From DASXRC01 sp036506495 (lineage in GTDB: Bacteria; Actinomycetota; Actinomycetes; Mycobacteriales; Micromonosporaceae): DNA of 11,362 nt. How positions within the stretch are numbered: the first letter of the stretch is position 1; each line of letters begins with the position of its first letter. A model generated the notes under the pieces. It had not been told where the DNA came from and ran no database searches. It saw only the letters and a program-made list of their open reading frames with translations. Of the stretch, positions 1-6,401 are shown piece after piece. The stretch is from NCBI GenBank assembly GCA_036506495.1, contig DASXRQ010000106.1:1-11362 (forward strand). The letters are read 5' to 3'. Both the position numbers and the translations under genes were made by a program.

Positions 1-155
1 ACCGACAGGTTCGCCTGCGCGAGCCGCAGCGGGTGTCCGACCGCCTCGACGATCCGGTCCTCCCGGAACCACTCCAGGAACAGCCCGCGCCGGTCGCCGT
101 GCTGCTCGGGCGTGACCTCCCACGCTCCGTCGATGCCTAGCTGGCGAACCTTCAC
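1..155 (-). CDS. rmlC: dTDP-4-dehydrorhamnose 3,5-epimerase, N-terminal part (cut by window edge)
   Basis: This is the first 51 codons of RmlC, the cofactor-independent cupin that epimerises C3 and C5 of dTDP-4-keto-6-deoxyglucose in dTDP-L-rhamnose synthesis. The visible protein starts VKVRQLGIDGAWEV and contains HGDRRGLFLEWF at about residues 19-30, the N-terminal RmlC signature with its conserved Arg-Gly-x-Phe, followed by QANLSV near the cut. The catalytic His and Tyr lie beyond the window. The GTG start at 155-153 overlaps the rmlA stop codon by four bases (GTGA), which implies translational coupling in an rmlA-rmlC transcript. The product is inferred from the N-terminus only, but the rml neighbours make it secure. 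Confidence 0.93.
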   Translation of the reverse strand, partial: MKVRQLGIDGAWEVTPEQHGDRRGLFLEWFREDRIVEAVGHPLRLAQANLS

Positions 156-1033
156 GAGCCCACCGGCTCCCCGCGGTCCAGCAGATCGAGCAGGTACCGG
201 CCGTACCCGCTCTTGACGAGCGGATCGGCCAGCGCCCGCAGCCCGTCATCGTCGATGAAGCCTGCCCGCCAGGCCACCTCCTCGATGCACCCGATCTTCA
301 GGCCCTGGCGTTCCTCGATCACGCGGACGAACTCGGCGGCCTGCACCAGCGAGGTGAACGTGCCGGTGTCCAGCCACGCGGTGCCGCGGTCGAGCACCGT
401 GACGGTCAGCTCGCCCATCCGCAGGTACGCCTCGTTGACCGCCGTGATCTCCAGCTCGCCGCGGTCGCTCGGCTTCAGTTCGCTGGCTATCTCCACAACC
501 CGATTGTCGTAGAAATACAGGCCGGGCACGGCGTACCGGGACTTGGGCCGCGTGGGCTTCTCCTCGATGGACAGCACCCGGCCGTTCCCGTCGAACTCCA
601 CCACTCCGTACGCCTCCGGCGTGGCCACCGGGTACGCGAAGATCTGCCCGCCGACGACGTCGGTGTGCCGGGCCAGCTGCCGGCCGAGTGAGCCGCCGTA
701 GAAGATGTTGTCGCCGAGGATCAGCGCGACCGAGGCCTCGCCGATGAACTCCGCGCCGAGCACGAACGCCTGCGCGATGCCCTCGGGGCGCGGCTGCACC
801 GCGTACGTGAGGCGCAGCCCCCACTGGCCGCCATCGCCGAGCAGCCGCTGGAACTGGGACTGGTCCTCGGGCGTGGTGACGACCAGGATGTCCCGGACGC
901 CCGCCATCACGAGCGTCGCGAGCGGGTAGTACACCATCGGTTTGTCGAAGACCGGCATGAGCTGCTTGGACACGGCCGTGGTTATCGGCCAGAGCCGCGA
1001 GCCGGTGCCGCCGGCGAGGAGGATGCCACGCAC
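152..1033 (-). CDS. rmlA: Glucose-1-phosphate thymidylyltransferase
   Basis: RmlA joins dTTP and glucose-1-phosphate to make dTDP-glucose, the first step of dTDP-rhamnose synthesis in the cytoplasm. With the GTG start at 1033 the protein has 293 residues, the usual family length. It shows the nucleotide-binding loop LAGGTGSRLWP (about 6-16), SKQLMPVFDKP (22-32), QPRPEGIAQAF (80-90), the metal-binding GDN with Asp108, EEKP (158-161) and WLDTGT with Asp223. The reading frame stays open for 17 more codons upstream (to 1084). GTG 1033 is preferred because it aligns with the family N-terminus and because a -10 box, TACGCT, ends six bases before it, as expected for a leaderless message. It is divergent from rmlB and coupled to rmlC. 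Confidence 0.96.
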   Translation of the reverse strand: MRGILLAGGTGSRLWPITTAVSKQLMPVFDKPMVYYPLATLVMAGVRDILVVTTPEDQSQFQRLLGDGGQWGLRLTYAVQPRPEGIAQAFVLGAEFIGEASVALILGDNIFYGGSLGRQLARHTDVVGGQIFAYPVATPEAYGVVEFDGNGRVLSIEEKPTRPKSRYAVPGLYFYDNRVVEIASELKPSDRGELEITAVNEAYLRMGELTVTVLDRGTAWLDTGTFTSLVQAAEFVRVIEERQGLKIGCIEEVAWRAGFIDDDGLRALADPLVKSGYGRYLLDLLDRGEPVGS

Positions 1034-1045
1034 CCGGCGAGCGTA
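1034..1045 (-). promoter_or_regulatory. Predicted leaderless promoter of rmlA
   Basis: On the minus strand the hexamer TACGCT (1045-1040) fits the actinobacterial TANNNT -10 box. It is followed by six bases (CGCCGG) and then the GTG start, so transcription should begin at or next to the start codon. No Shine-Dalgarno sequence precedes the GTG. No convincing -35 box was found 17-18 bases upstream. Confidence 0.55.
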
Positions 1046-1110
1046 CGGGGCCGCCCCGGCTCGGCATTGTCGGGCACCGGACACGACGAGCCCGCGAATC
1101 GGCTGATCAC

Positions 1111-1116
1111 TAAACT
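1111..1116 (+). promoter_or_regulatory. Predicted -10 box of rmlB (very short leader)
   Basis: TAAACT fits TANNNT and lies nine bases before the rmlB ATG at 1126, so the message would have a leader of only about zero to three bases. No ribosome binding site lies upstream of the ATG. The palindrome TGATCA (1104-1109) sits just upstream of the box. The -35 region is not recognisable. Confidence 0.5.
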
Positions 1117-1125
1117 CGGGAAACC

Positions 1126-2100
1126 ATGGGGATCCTCGTGACCGGCGGCGCCGGGTTCATCGGCTCGGCGTTCGTGCGGTCGCTGCTCGCCGAGGACGCG
1201 GCCGCCCGGGTGACCGTGCTTGACAAGCTGACCTACTCCGGCAACCGGGCCAACCTGGACCCGGTCGCCGGCGACCCCCGGCTGCGGTTCGAGCAGGGCG
1301 ACATCGGCGACGCGGCCCTGGTCGACGCGCTCGTGCCGGGCCACGACGCGATCGTCCACTTCGCCGCGGAGTCGCATGTGGACAGATCGATCCTCGGAGC
1401 CGCACCGTTCGTGACCACCAACGTGCTCGGCACGCAGACCCTGCTCGACGCCGCGCTGCGGCACGGCACCGGCCGGTTCCTGCACGTGTCCACGGACGAG
1501 GTGTACGGATCGATCGCGACCGGCTCGTGGACCGAGGACACCCCGCTCGCCCCGAACTCCCCGTACGCGGCCAGCAAGGCCGGCTCCGACCTCATCGCCC
1601 TCGCATACCACCGCACCCACGGGCTGGACGTCGTGGTCACGCGATGCTCGAACAACTACGGGCCGTACCAGTTCCCGGAGAAGGTTATCCCGCTGTTCGT
1701 GACGAACCTGCTCGACGGGCTTCCGGTCCCGCTGTACGGGGACGGCGGTAACGTGCGCGACTGGCTGCACGTCGACGACCACTGCGCGGGCGTGCGGCTG
1801 GCGCTGGCCAAGGGCCGGGCCGGCGAGGTTTACCACATCGGCGGCGGCACCGAAATGACCAACACGGAGCTGACCGACCGGCTGCTCACCGCGTGCGGCG
1901 CGGGCCGGGAGATGGTGCGCCCGGTGCCCGACCGCAAGGGCCACGACCGGCGCTACTCGCTGGACATCGCCAAGATCTCTGAAGAGCTGGGGTACGCCCC
2001 AGCGGTCGCGTTCGACCGCGGCCTAGGCGACACGGTCGCGTGGTACCGCGACAACCGCGCCTGGTGGGAGCCGCTCAAGGCGCGGGCCGACCTGTCGTGA
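1126..2100 (+). CDS. rmlB: dTDP-glucose 4,6-dehydratase
   Basis: RmlB is an extended short-chain dehydrogenase that uses bound NAD+ to turn dTDP-glucose into dTDP-4-keto-6-deoxyglucose, the second step of the rhamnose pathway and the branch point to other deoxysugars. The 324-residue protein has the Rossmann GGAGFIG at 7-13 and the dehydratase triad Thr123-Asp124-Glu125 in VSTDEVYG, which separates it from simple epimerases. The catalytic YAASK has Tyr147 and Lys151. NNYGPYQFPEKVIP (176-189) and RDWLHVDDH (211-219) are also typical of RmlB. The ATG at 1126 is right at the Rossmann strand, as in family members. rmlD follows after 13 bases, so the two form an operon divergent from rmlAC. Confidence 0.97.
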   Translation: MGILVTGGAGFIGSAFVRSLLAEDAAARVTVLDKLTYSGNRANLDPVAGDPRLRFEQGDIGDAALVDALVPGHDAIVHFAAESHVDRSILGAAPFVTTNVLGTQTLLDAALRHGTGRFLHVSTDEVYGSIATGSWTEDTPLAPNSPYAASKAGSDLIALAYHRTHGLDVVVTRCSNNYGPYQFPEKVIPLFVTNLLDGLPVPLYGDGGNVRDWLHVDDHCAGVRLALAKGRAGEVYHIGGGTEMTNTELTDRLLTACGAGREMVRPVPDRKGHDRRYSLDIAKISEELGYAPAVAFDRGLGDTVAWYRDNRAWWEPLKARADLS

Positions 2101-2113
2101 CGGCCCGGTCCCG

Positions 2114-2983
2114 ATGACGTCCTGGCTGGTCACCGGCGCGGGCGGCATGCTCGGCCGCGAGCTCGTCGCGGTGCTCGCCGCCCGGGGCGCCGCGGTCGCC
2201 GCGCCGCGCCGCGCCGAGCTGGACATCACCGACCCGGCCGCCGTCGCGGCCGCGGTCGCCGGGCGGGACCTCGTCGTCAACGCCGCGGCGTGGACCGACG
2301 TCGACGGCGCCGAGACCGCCGAGGACGCCGCCACGGCGGTCAACGGAACAGCGGTGGCCGGGCTCGCGGCCGCGTGCGCCCGCGCCGGGGCGGCCCTGGT
2401 GCACGTGTCCACCGACTACGTGTTCCCCGGAACCGCCGGGCGGCCGTACGCCGAGGACGCGCCCACCGCGCCGATCAACGCGTACGGCCGGAGCAAGCTC
2501 GCCGGCGAGCGGGCGATCCAGGCGGTGCTGCCCGAGCGCGGGTTCGTCGTGCGGACCGCGTGGTTGTACGGCGCGGGTGGGCCGAACTTCGTCGCCACGA
2601 TGCTGCGGCTCGCCCGCGAGCGGGACACCGTGGACGTGGTCGACGACCAGCTGGGCCAGCCGACCTGGTCGTACGCCCTGGCCGACCGGCTCGTCGCGCT
2701 CGGCCAGGCCGCGCTGGCCGGGGCGGCGCCCGCCGGCGTGTACCACGGCACCGCGTCCGGGCAGACCACCTGGTACGGCCTGGCCCGGGAGGTGTTCGCC
2801 CGGGCCGGGCTGGACCCCGACCGGGTCCGGCCCACCACCAGTGAACGGTTCGTCCGTCCCGCCAAGAGGCCGGCGTACAGCGTCCTCGGCCACGGCCGGT
2901 GGGCGGCGGCGGGCCTGCCGCCGATGGCGGGCTGGCGCGAGATGCTGGCCGCGGCGCTCGCGGCGTGGCCGGTGCCGGGCTGA
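2114..2983 (+). CDS. rmlD: dTDP-4-dehydrorhamnose reductase
   Basis: RmlD reduces dTDP-4-keto-L-rhamnose with NAD(P)H to dTDP-L-rhamnose, the final step of the pathway. The 289-residue protein has the Rossmann motif GAGGMLGREL at 8-17, NAAAWTDVDGAE (56-67), STDYVF (99-104) with catalytic Thr100, AYGRSK with Tyr124 and Lys128, DQLGQPT (178-184) and RPAYSVL (252-258), all in the order expected for RmlD. The ATG at 2114 is the only start that fits. It follows rmlB by 13 bases and lacks a clear Shine-Dalgarno sequence, so it probably depends on ribosomes arriving from rmlB. Its TGA stop abuts the stop codon of the convergent epimerase gene. Confidence 0.95.
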   Translation: MTSWLVTGAGGMLGRELVAVLAARGAAVAAPRRAELDITDPAAVAAAVAGRDLVVNAAAWTDVDGAETAEDAATAVNGTAVAGLAAACARAGAALVHVSTDYVFPGTAGRPYAEDAPTAPINAYGRSKLAGERAIQAVLPERGFVVRTAWLYGAGGPNFVATMLRLARERDTVDVVDDQLGQPTWSYALADRLVALGQAALAGAAPAGVYHGTASGQTTWYGLAREVFARAGLDPDRVRPTTSERFVRPAKRPAYSVLGHGRWAAAGLPPMAGWREMLAAALAAWPVPG

Positions 2984-3940
2984 TCAGGCGACCGCGGTGC
3001 GCGCCCCGGCAGGGGTCCGCGCGGCCGCCACGGTGCGGGCGATGCCCTCCGGGAGCGGGGTGCGCGGGCGCCAGCCGAGCACGGCGGCCGCCCGGGCCGG
3101 GTCGACGACCATCGCGCGCAGGTCACCGAGCCGGGCCGGAGCCGGCTCCGGCGCGGTGTCGGAGCCGGCCGCGGCGGCGATCAGCCGGTGCAGCTCCCGG
3201 TCGGTAGTGCCGGTGCCCGTGCCGGCCAGGATGCGCCGGCCCGCCGCGGCCGGGCCGGCGGCGCGGGCCAACGCGTCGACCGCGTCGGCCACGTACAGGT
3301 AGTCGCGCACGTTCCCGCCGTCGCCGAAGATCCGGGTGGGCCGGCCGGCGAGCAGCGCCGCCGCGAAGATCGCCACCGCGCCGGCCTCGCCGTGCGGGTC
3401 CTGCCGGGGCCCGTACGTGTTGGTCAGCACCACCGTGGTCGCGTCCAGCCCGTGCAGCTGCCGGTACTGGCGCAGGTAGAGCTCGCCGGCCAGCTTGGCC
3501 ACCGCGTACGGGGAGAGCGGGTCGGCGGGCGTGTCCGCCGTGACCGGCAGCACCCGCGGCGGGCCGAAGATGGCCACCGAGGAGGCGAAGACCACCTTGC
3601 GGGTGCCGGCGGCCCGGGCCGCCTCGAGGACGGCCACCGTGCCGACGACGTTCGCGCTGGCGTCGGCGACCGGATCGGCGACGCTCGCCCGCACGTCGAC
3701 CTGCGCGGCCAGGTGGAAGATGACCTCGGGCACGGCCTCCCGGACGGTGGAGGCCAGCGCCGGCCCGGCGATGTCGGTCACGACCAGCCGGCACCGGCCG
3801 CCGGCGGTGGCGGCGGCCACGTTGGCGGCCCGGCCCGTCGATAGGTCATCGATGACCGTCACGTCGTGGTCCTCGGCCACGAGCCGGTCCACCAGGTGCG
3901 AGCCGATGAAGCCGGCCCCACCCGTCACCAATGCGCGCAC
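2984..3940 (-). CDS. NAD-dependent sugar-nucleotide epimerase/dehydratase (GalE-like SDR)
   Basis: This is an extended SDR enzyme of 318 residues that probably acts on a UDP- or dTDP-hexose. It resembles UDP-glucose 4-epimerases, but the substrate cannot be read from the sequence. It has GGAGFIG (7-13), the acidic residue that holds the NAD ribose in VIDDLSTG (29-36), HLAAQVDVRAS (76-86), catalytic FASSVAIFG (118-126), YAVAK with Tyr145 and Lys149, and TNTYGPRQDP (173-182). The SSV(A/S)xYG element has Phe where Tyr is common (AIFG). The GTG at 3940 is chosen because it begins at the Rossmann strand and has a GAAGGGCGG ribosome binding site. The frame is open for 31 more codons, but that part would run into the prcA end and is not family-like. 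It follows prcA after 73 bases and may be co-transcribed with the proteasome genes or use its own -10 box. Confidence 0.88.
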   Translation of the reverse strand: MRALVTGGAGFIGSHLVDRLVAEDHDVTVIDDLSTGRAANVAAATAGGRCRLVVTDIAGPALASTVREAVPEVIFHLAAQVDVRASVADPVADASANVVGTVAVLEAARAAGTRKVVFASSVAIFGPPRVLPVTADTPADPLSPYAVAKLAGELYLRQYRQLHGLDATTVVLTNTYGPRQDPHGEAGAVAIFAAALLAGRPTRIFGDGGNVRDYLYVADAVDALARAAGPAAAGRRILAGTGTGTTDRELHRLIAAAAGSDTAPEPAPARLGDLRAMVVDPARAAAVLGWRPRTPLPEGIARTVAAARTPAGARTAVA

Positions 3941-3996
3941 GGTTCCGCCCTTCGCGATCGCCGGCCGACATCGAGCGAGGGCCGGAGCCGGCTCGC

Positions 3997-4002
3997 AGCC
4001 TA
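3997..4002 (-). promoter_or_regulatory. Possible -10 box for the epimerase gene downstream of prcA
   Basis: TAGGCT on the minus strand is identical to the -10 box predicted for dop. It lies 12 bases beyond the prcA stop and would start a transcript near 3990 with a leader of about 50 bases that contains the palindrome GAGCCGGCTC (3985-3994) and a GAAGGGCGG ribosome binding site. No -35 was identified. It is weak evidence that the epimerase can be expressed independently of prcBA. Confidence 0.3.
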
Positions 4003-4013
4003 GCGGAGCGGGG

Positions 4014-4949
4014 TCAGGCCGGAGCCGCGTCACCGTCCTGCGCGGGGGTATCCCCCTGGGCCGGCGCGCCGGGCTCCCCCGGCGCGGGCCGCGCGGCGTC
4101 GCCGGATGTTGGCGGCTGGGGCTCGTCAGACACCGGCTGCGCGGCCTCGCCGGACGTGGGCGGCTGGGACTCGCCGGGCGCGGGCTGCGCCGCCCCGCCC
4201 GCCGCGGACGGTTCGGCCGCGGCCGCCGGCTCCGCGCCGGTGGCCGGCGCGGTCCGTTCGAGCAGCGCGGTGAGCGCCGCGCCGGTGATGCGGCGGAAGG
4301 TGCGCCCGGTGCGGCTCCGGTCGAGCACGGCCACCTCGAGCTGGTTGGCAGCGAGCGAGCGCGGCGCGCCGCCCTCTCCGCCGACGCTGCCGAGCGCCTG
4401 AACGGCCAGCCGCAGTGCGTCGGTGAGCGCCATGTCCTCGCGGTGGTTCTGGCGCAGCCCGCTCACGATCGCATCGGCCTGGCCGCCCATCGCGACCACG
4501 CCCGGCTCGTCCTGCACGGAGCCGTCGTAGGTGAGCCGGTACAGCTCGTCCTGGTCGGGGGAAGCACCCACCTCGGCCACGCAGATCTCCACCTCGAACG
4601 GCTTGGACTGCTCGGTGAAGATCGCGCCCAGGGTCTGCGCGTACGCGTTCGCCAGCGCCCGGCCCGTTACGTCCCGGCGGTCGTAACTGAAGCCGTTCAG
4701 GTCCGCCATGCGCACGCCGGCCCGGCGCAGGTTCTCGAACTCGTTGTACCGGCCCACGCCGGCGAACCCGATCCGGTCATAGATCTCGCTGACCTTGTGC
4801 AGCGCGGTCGACGGGTTCTCCGCCACGAACAGAACGCCGCCGGCGTAGGTGAGCACCACGACGCTGCGACCGCGGGCGATGCCTTTGCGGGCGTACTCCG
4901 AGCGGTCGCGCATGATCTGCTCGGTCGGGGCGTAGAACTGCATGGCCAC
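4014..4949 (-). CDS. prcA: 20S proteasome alpha subunit
   Basis: PrcA forms the two outer heptameric rings of the actinobacterial 20S proteasome, whose N-termini gate substrate entry and whose outer face docks the Mpa/ARC ATPase. The first 232 or so of 311 residues match the family: SPEQAM-like PTEQIMRDRSEYARKGIARGRS (8-29), YAGGVLFVAENPS (35-47), KVSEIYDRIGFAGVGRYNEFENLR (52-75) and YDGSVQDEPGVVAMGG (141-156). Residues from about 233 on are a Pro/Ala/Glu-rich tail that looks disordered and contains three 16-residue units. The GTG at 4949 is preferred over the ATG two codons later because AAGGAG lies 10 bases before it and the N-terminus then aligns with Mycobacterium PrcA. prcB lies 52 bases upstream. 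No active-site threonine is present, as expected for alpha subunits. Confidence 0.97.
   Translation of the reverse strand: MAMQFYAPTEQIMRDRSEYARKGIARGRSVVVLTYAGGVLFVAENPSTALHKVSEIYDRIGFAGVGRYNEFENLRRAGVRMADLNGFSYDRRDVTGRALANAYAQTLGAIFTEQSKPFEVEICVAEVGASPDQDELYRLTYDGSVQDEPGVVAMGGQADAIVSGLRQNHREDMALTDALRLAVQALGSVGGEGGAPRSLAANQLEVAVLDRSRTGRTFRRITGAALTALLERTAPATGAEPAAAAEPSAAGGAAQPAPGESQPPTSGEAAQPVSDEPQPPTSGDAARPAPGEPGAPAQGDTPAQDGDAAPA
4047..4190 (-). repeat. 48-base tandem repeat in the prcA 3' end
   Basis: Two adjacent 48-base units (4143-4190 and 4095-4142) match at 39 of 48 positions and are followed by a third, much diverged unit (4047-4094). In PrcA they encode AQPAPGESQPPTSGEA, AQPVSDEPQPPTSGDA and ARPAPGEPGAPAQGDT (residues 254-301). 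The period is a whole number of codons, so copy number can change without a frameshift. Confidence 0.8.
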
Positions 4950-5001
4950 GTCGGCTCGGCTCCTTCGACGGTTCGTCGGCGACTTCTCGGGTGGCGGCCG
5001 G

Positions 5002-5841
5002 TCAGCCGCCCGGGTTCTCCATCCGTGCCGCGACGACGGACTCGGCGACCGCGCCGCTCTCGTCGTCGGACAGGCGCCGCGTCCCGTCCGCGGTCGCCGT
5101 CATCACCACGGGGTAGATCTTGCGAGTCAGGTCCGGTCCACCGGTCGCGGTGTCGTCGTCGGCGGCGTCGTACAGCGCCTCGACCGCCAGTCGGACGGCC
5201 TGGTCGGCGTTCAGCCCGGACCGGTACAGCTTCTTCAGGGCCGACTTGGCGAACAGCGAGCCGGAGCCGATCCCGTCGTAGTCGGTCTCGGGGTACAGGC
5301 CGCCGGCGACGTCGAAGCTGTAGATGCGGCCGGCCTTGGCCGGGTCGGCCGCGGCCAGGTCGAAGCCGGCGAAGATGGGCACCGCGGCGAGGCCCTGCAG
5401 CGCGGCGCCGAGGTTGTTGCGGATCATCGCGGCGAGCCGGTTCGCCTTGCCGTGGAGCGAGAGGACGGAGCCCTCGATCTTCTCGTAGTGTTCGAGCTCG
5501 AGCTGGAACAGGCGGACCAGCTCGATGCCCACGCCCGCGGTGCCGGCCATACCGACCAGGGAGTACGCGTCGGCCGGGTACACCTTCTCGATGTCCCGGT
5601 TGGCGATCAGGTTGCCCATCGTGGCGCGCCGGTCGCCGGCCATCACCACTCCGTCGGCGCACGCGAGCGCGACGATCGTCGTGGCGTGCGGGGCGATGTC
5701 GGCGGACACTCCCGGCGGCAGTGGCCGCCGCCCGGGCAGCAGGTCCGGCGCGGCGACGCTCAGGAACTGCATGAAGGAGGACGTCCCCGGGTTGGTGAAG
5801 ACATCTGGTAGACGCCCCGATGGATCAAAACCCGTTGCCAC
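5002..5841 (-). CDS. prcB: 20S proteasome beta subunit (threonine protease precursor)
   Basis: PrcB forms the two inner catalytic rings of the proteasome. It is made as a precursor and cuts itself to expose an N-terminal threonine nucleophile. In this 279-residue protein the propeptide is residues 1-53, including the conserved SSFMQFL (21-27), and mature PrcB starts at Thr54 in HATTIVAL. With Thr54 as residue 1, the catalytic Asp17 (AGDRR, Asp70) and Lys33 (DIEKVY, Lys86) are both present. Further matches are LELEHYEKIEG (114-124), GSGSLFAKSALKKLY and VEALYDAADDDTATGGPD. The residue before the cleavage site is Ala, where Gly is usual. The GTG start at 5841 is set by GAAGGGGAG just upstream. 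It lies between pup and prcA in one transcription unit. Confidence 0.98.
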   Translation of the reverse strand: MATGFDPSGRLPDVFTNPGTSSFMQFLSVAAPDLLPGRRPLPPGVSADIAPHATTIVALACADGVVMAGDRRATMGNLIANRDIEKVYPADAYSLVGMAGTAGVGIELVRLFQLELEHYEKIEGSVLSLHGKANRLAAMIRNNLGAALQGLAAVPIFAGFDLAAADPAKAGRIYSFDVAGGLYPETDYDGIGSGSLFAKSALKKLYRSGLNADQAVRLAVEALYDAADDDTATGGPDLTRKIYPVVMTATADGTRRLSDDESGAVAESVVAARMENPGG

Positions 5842-5912
5842 GTGCTCCCCTTCGCCAGATGTGTGCCCCGATGTGCCGCCGGTCGCTGCCCCGTGCGGTG
5901 GTGCCGGTCAGC

Positions 5913-5918
5913 AGGGTA
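5913..5918 (-). promoter_or_regulatory. Possible internal -10 box upstream of prcB
   Basis: TACCCT on the minus strand fits TANNNT and would start a transcript near 5906, giving a leader of about 65 bases before prcB. There is no clear -35 box. The 139-base pup-prcB gap also has a six-base-pair hairpin with a four-base loop (5944-5949 with 5954-5959) and no following U-run. Confidence 0.22.
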
Positions 5919-5980
5919 TCGCCGGAGATCGTGCCGGCGCCGCCCGACCGTGGGGTCGGCCGGCGAGTCGGACGAATGCC

Positions 5981-6199
5981 CTACTGGCCTCCTTTCTGCA
6001 CATACCCCCTCACGAACTCCTCGGCGTTCTCTTCGAGGACGGAGTCGATCTCGTCGAGCAGGTCGTCAACGTCCTCGCCGATCTTCTCGACGCGCTCGGC
6101 GACCTCGGGGTCGGCCCCGGGCCCCGGCGCCTCGTCGATTTCCTCATCCCGGCGGGCCTTGCCCGACTGGGACTGCCCTCCGGTGTCGCGGGTAGCCAT
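5981..6199 (-). CDS. pup: Prokaryotic ubiquitin-like protein Pup
   Basis: Pup is the small disordered tag that is joined through its C-terminal residue to lysines of proteins destined for the proteasome. The 72-residue protein starts MATRDTGGQSQSGKARRDEE and has the charged middle part that folds into a coiled coil on Mpa/ARC, AERVEKIGEDVDDLLDEIDS (34-53). It ends ENAEEFVRGYVQKGGQ. The final Gln means that Dop must deamidate it to Glu before PafA can ligate it. A strong AGGAGG ribosome binding site (6211-6206) lies six bases before the ATG. The stop is TAG. dop lies 202 bases upstream and prcB 139 bases downstream. Confidence 0.98.
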   Translation of the reverse strand: MATRDTGGQSQSGKARRDEEIDEAPGPGADPEVAERVEKIGEDVDDLLDEIDSVLEENAEEFVRGYVQKGGQ

Positions 6200-6205
6200 G
6201 CCTGC

Positions 6206-6242
6206 CCTCCTGACCGTCGTGCCGTGCCTGCGAGAAACCTAC
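6206..6242 (-). promoter_or_regulatory. Ribosome binding site and possible -10 box of pup
   Basis: AGGAGG (6211-6206) is a full-consensus Shine-Dalgarno sequence, six bases from the pup ATG. Upstream, TAGGTT (6242-6237) fits a -10 box and would give a leader of about 30 bases, so pup may be transcribed separately from dop. The -35 region is not convincing. Confidence 0.4.
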
Positions 6243-6313
6243 CTCGCCGGCACGAATGAATCCTCCGGCACGACGCGCTTTCGCCCACGGCGCATACCCC
6301 CAAGGTTCGGACA

Positions 6314-6366
6314 ACCTCGCACAGGTTGCCGGGTCCGGACGTGTCGATGACCCACCCGTGCGAGGT
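6314..6366. repeat. Nested inverted repeat in the dop-pup gap
   Basis: ACCTCGCAC (6314-6322) and GTGCGAGGT (6358-6366) are perfect nine-base inverted copies. Inside them GGGTC (6331-6335) and GACCC (6349-6353) form a second stem. A competing stem, CAACCT with AGGTTG (6312-6317 and 6323-6328), shares bases with the outer one. There is no U-run. It could form a structure in the dop-pup transcript that acts as a processing site, stabiliser or attenuator. Its role is not known. Confidence 0.45.
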
Positions 6367-6401
6367 CGCGGCGATGAAGGGGCGATCACCGTGGCGGGCG
6401 G

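Noticed and set aside
1034..1084. RmlA start at 1084
   Set aside because: The 17 extra residues are not found in the family, and the -10 box TACGCT would then lie inside the coding region.
3941..4033. N-terminal extension of the epimerase to 4033
   Set aside because: The extra 31 residues overlap the prcA end and are not family-like. The GTG at 3940 has a ribosome binding site and begins at the Rossmann strand.
3495..5774. A 759-codon plus-strand open frame across the epimerase, prcA and prcB
   Set aside because: It is antisense to three recognisable genes, made mostly of Arg, Pro, Ala and Gly, with no known motif. Long antisense frames are expected at this GC content.
5944..5959. Hairpin in the pup-prcB gap as a terminator
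   Set aside because: The stem is only six base pairs, there is no U-run, and a terminator here would cut prcBA off from pup. Such stems are common in GC-rich DNA.
6144..6389. A small 81-codon minus-strand frame between dop and pup
   Set aside because: It overlaps the pup start in another frame, has no ribosome binding site and no family resemblance, and covers the inverted repeat.
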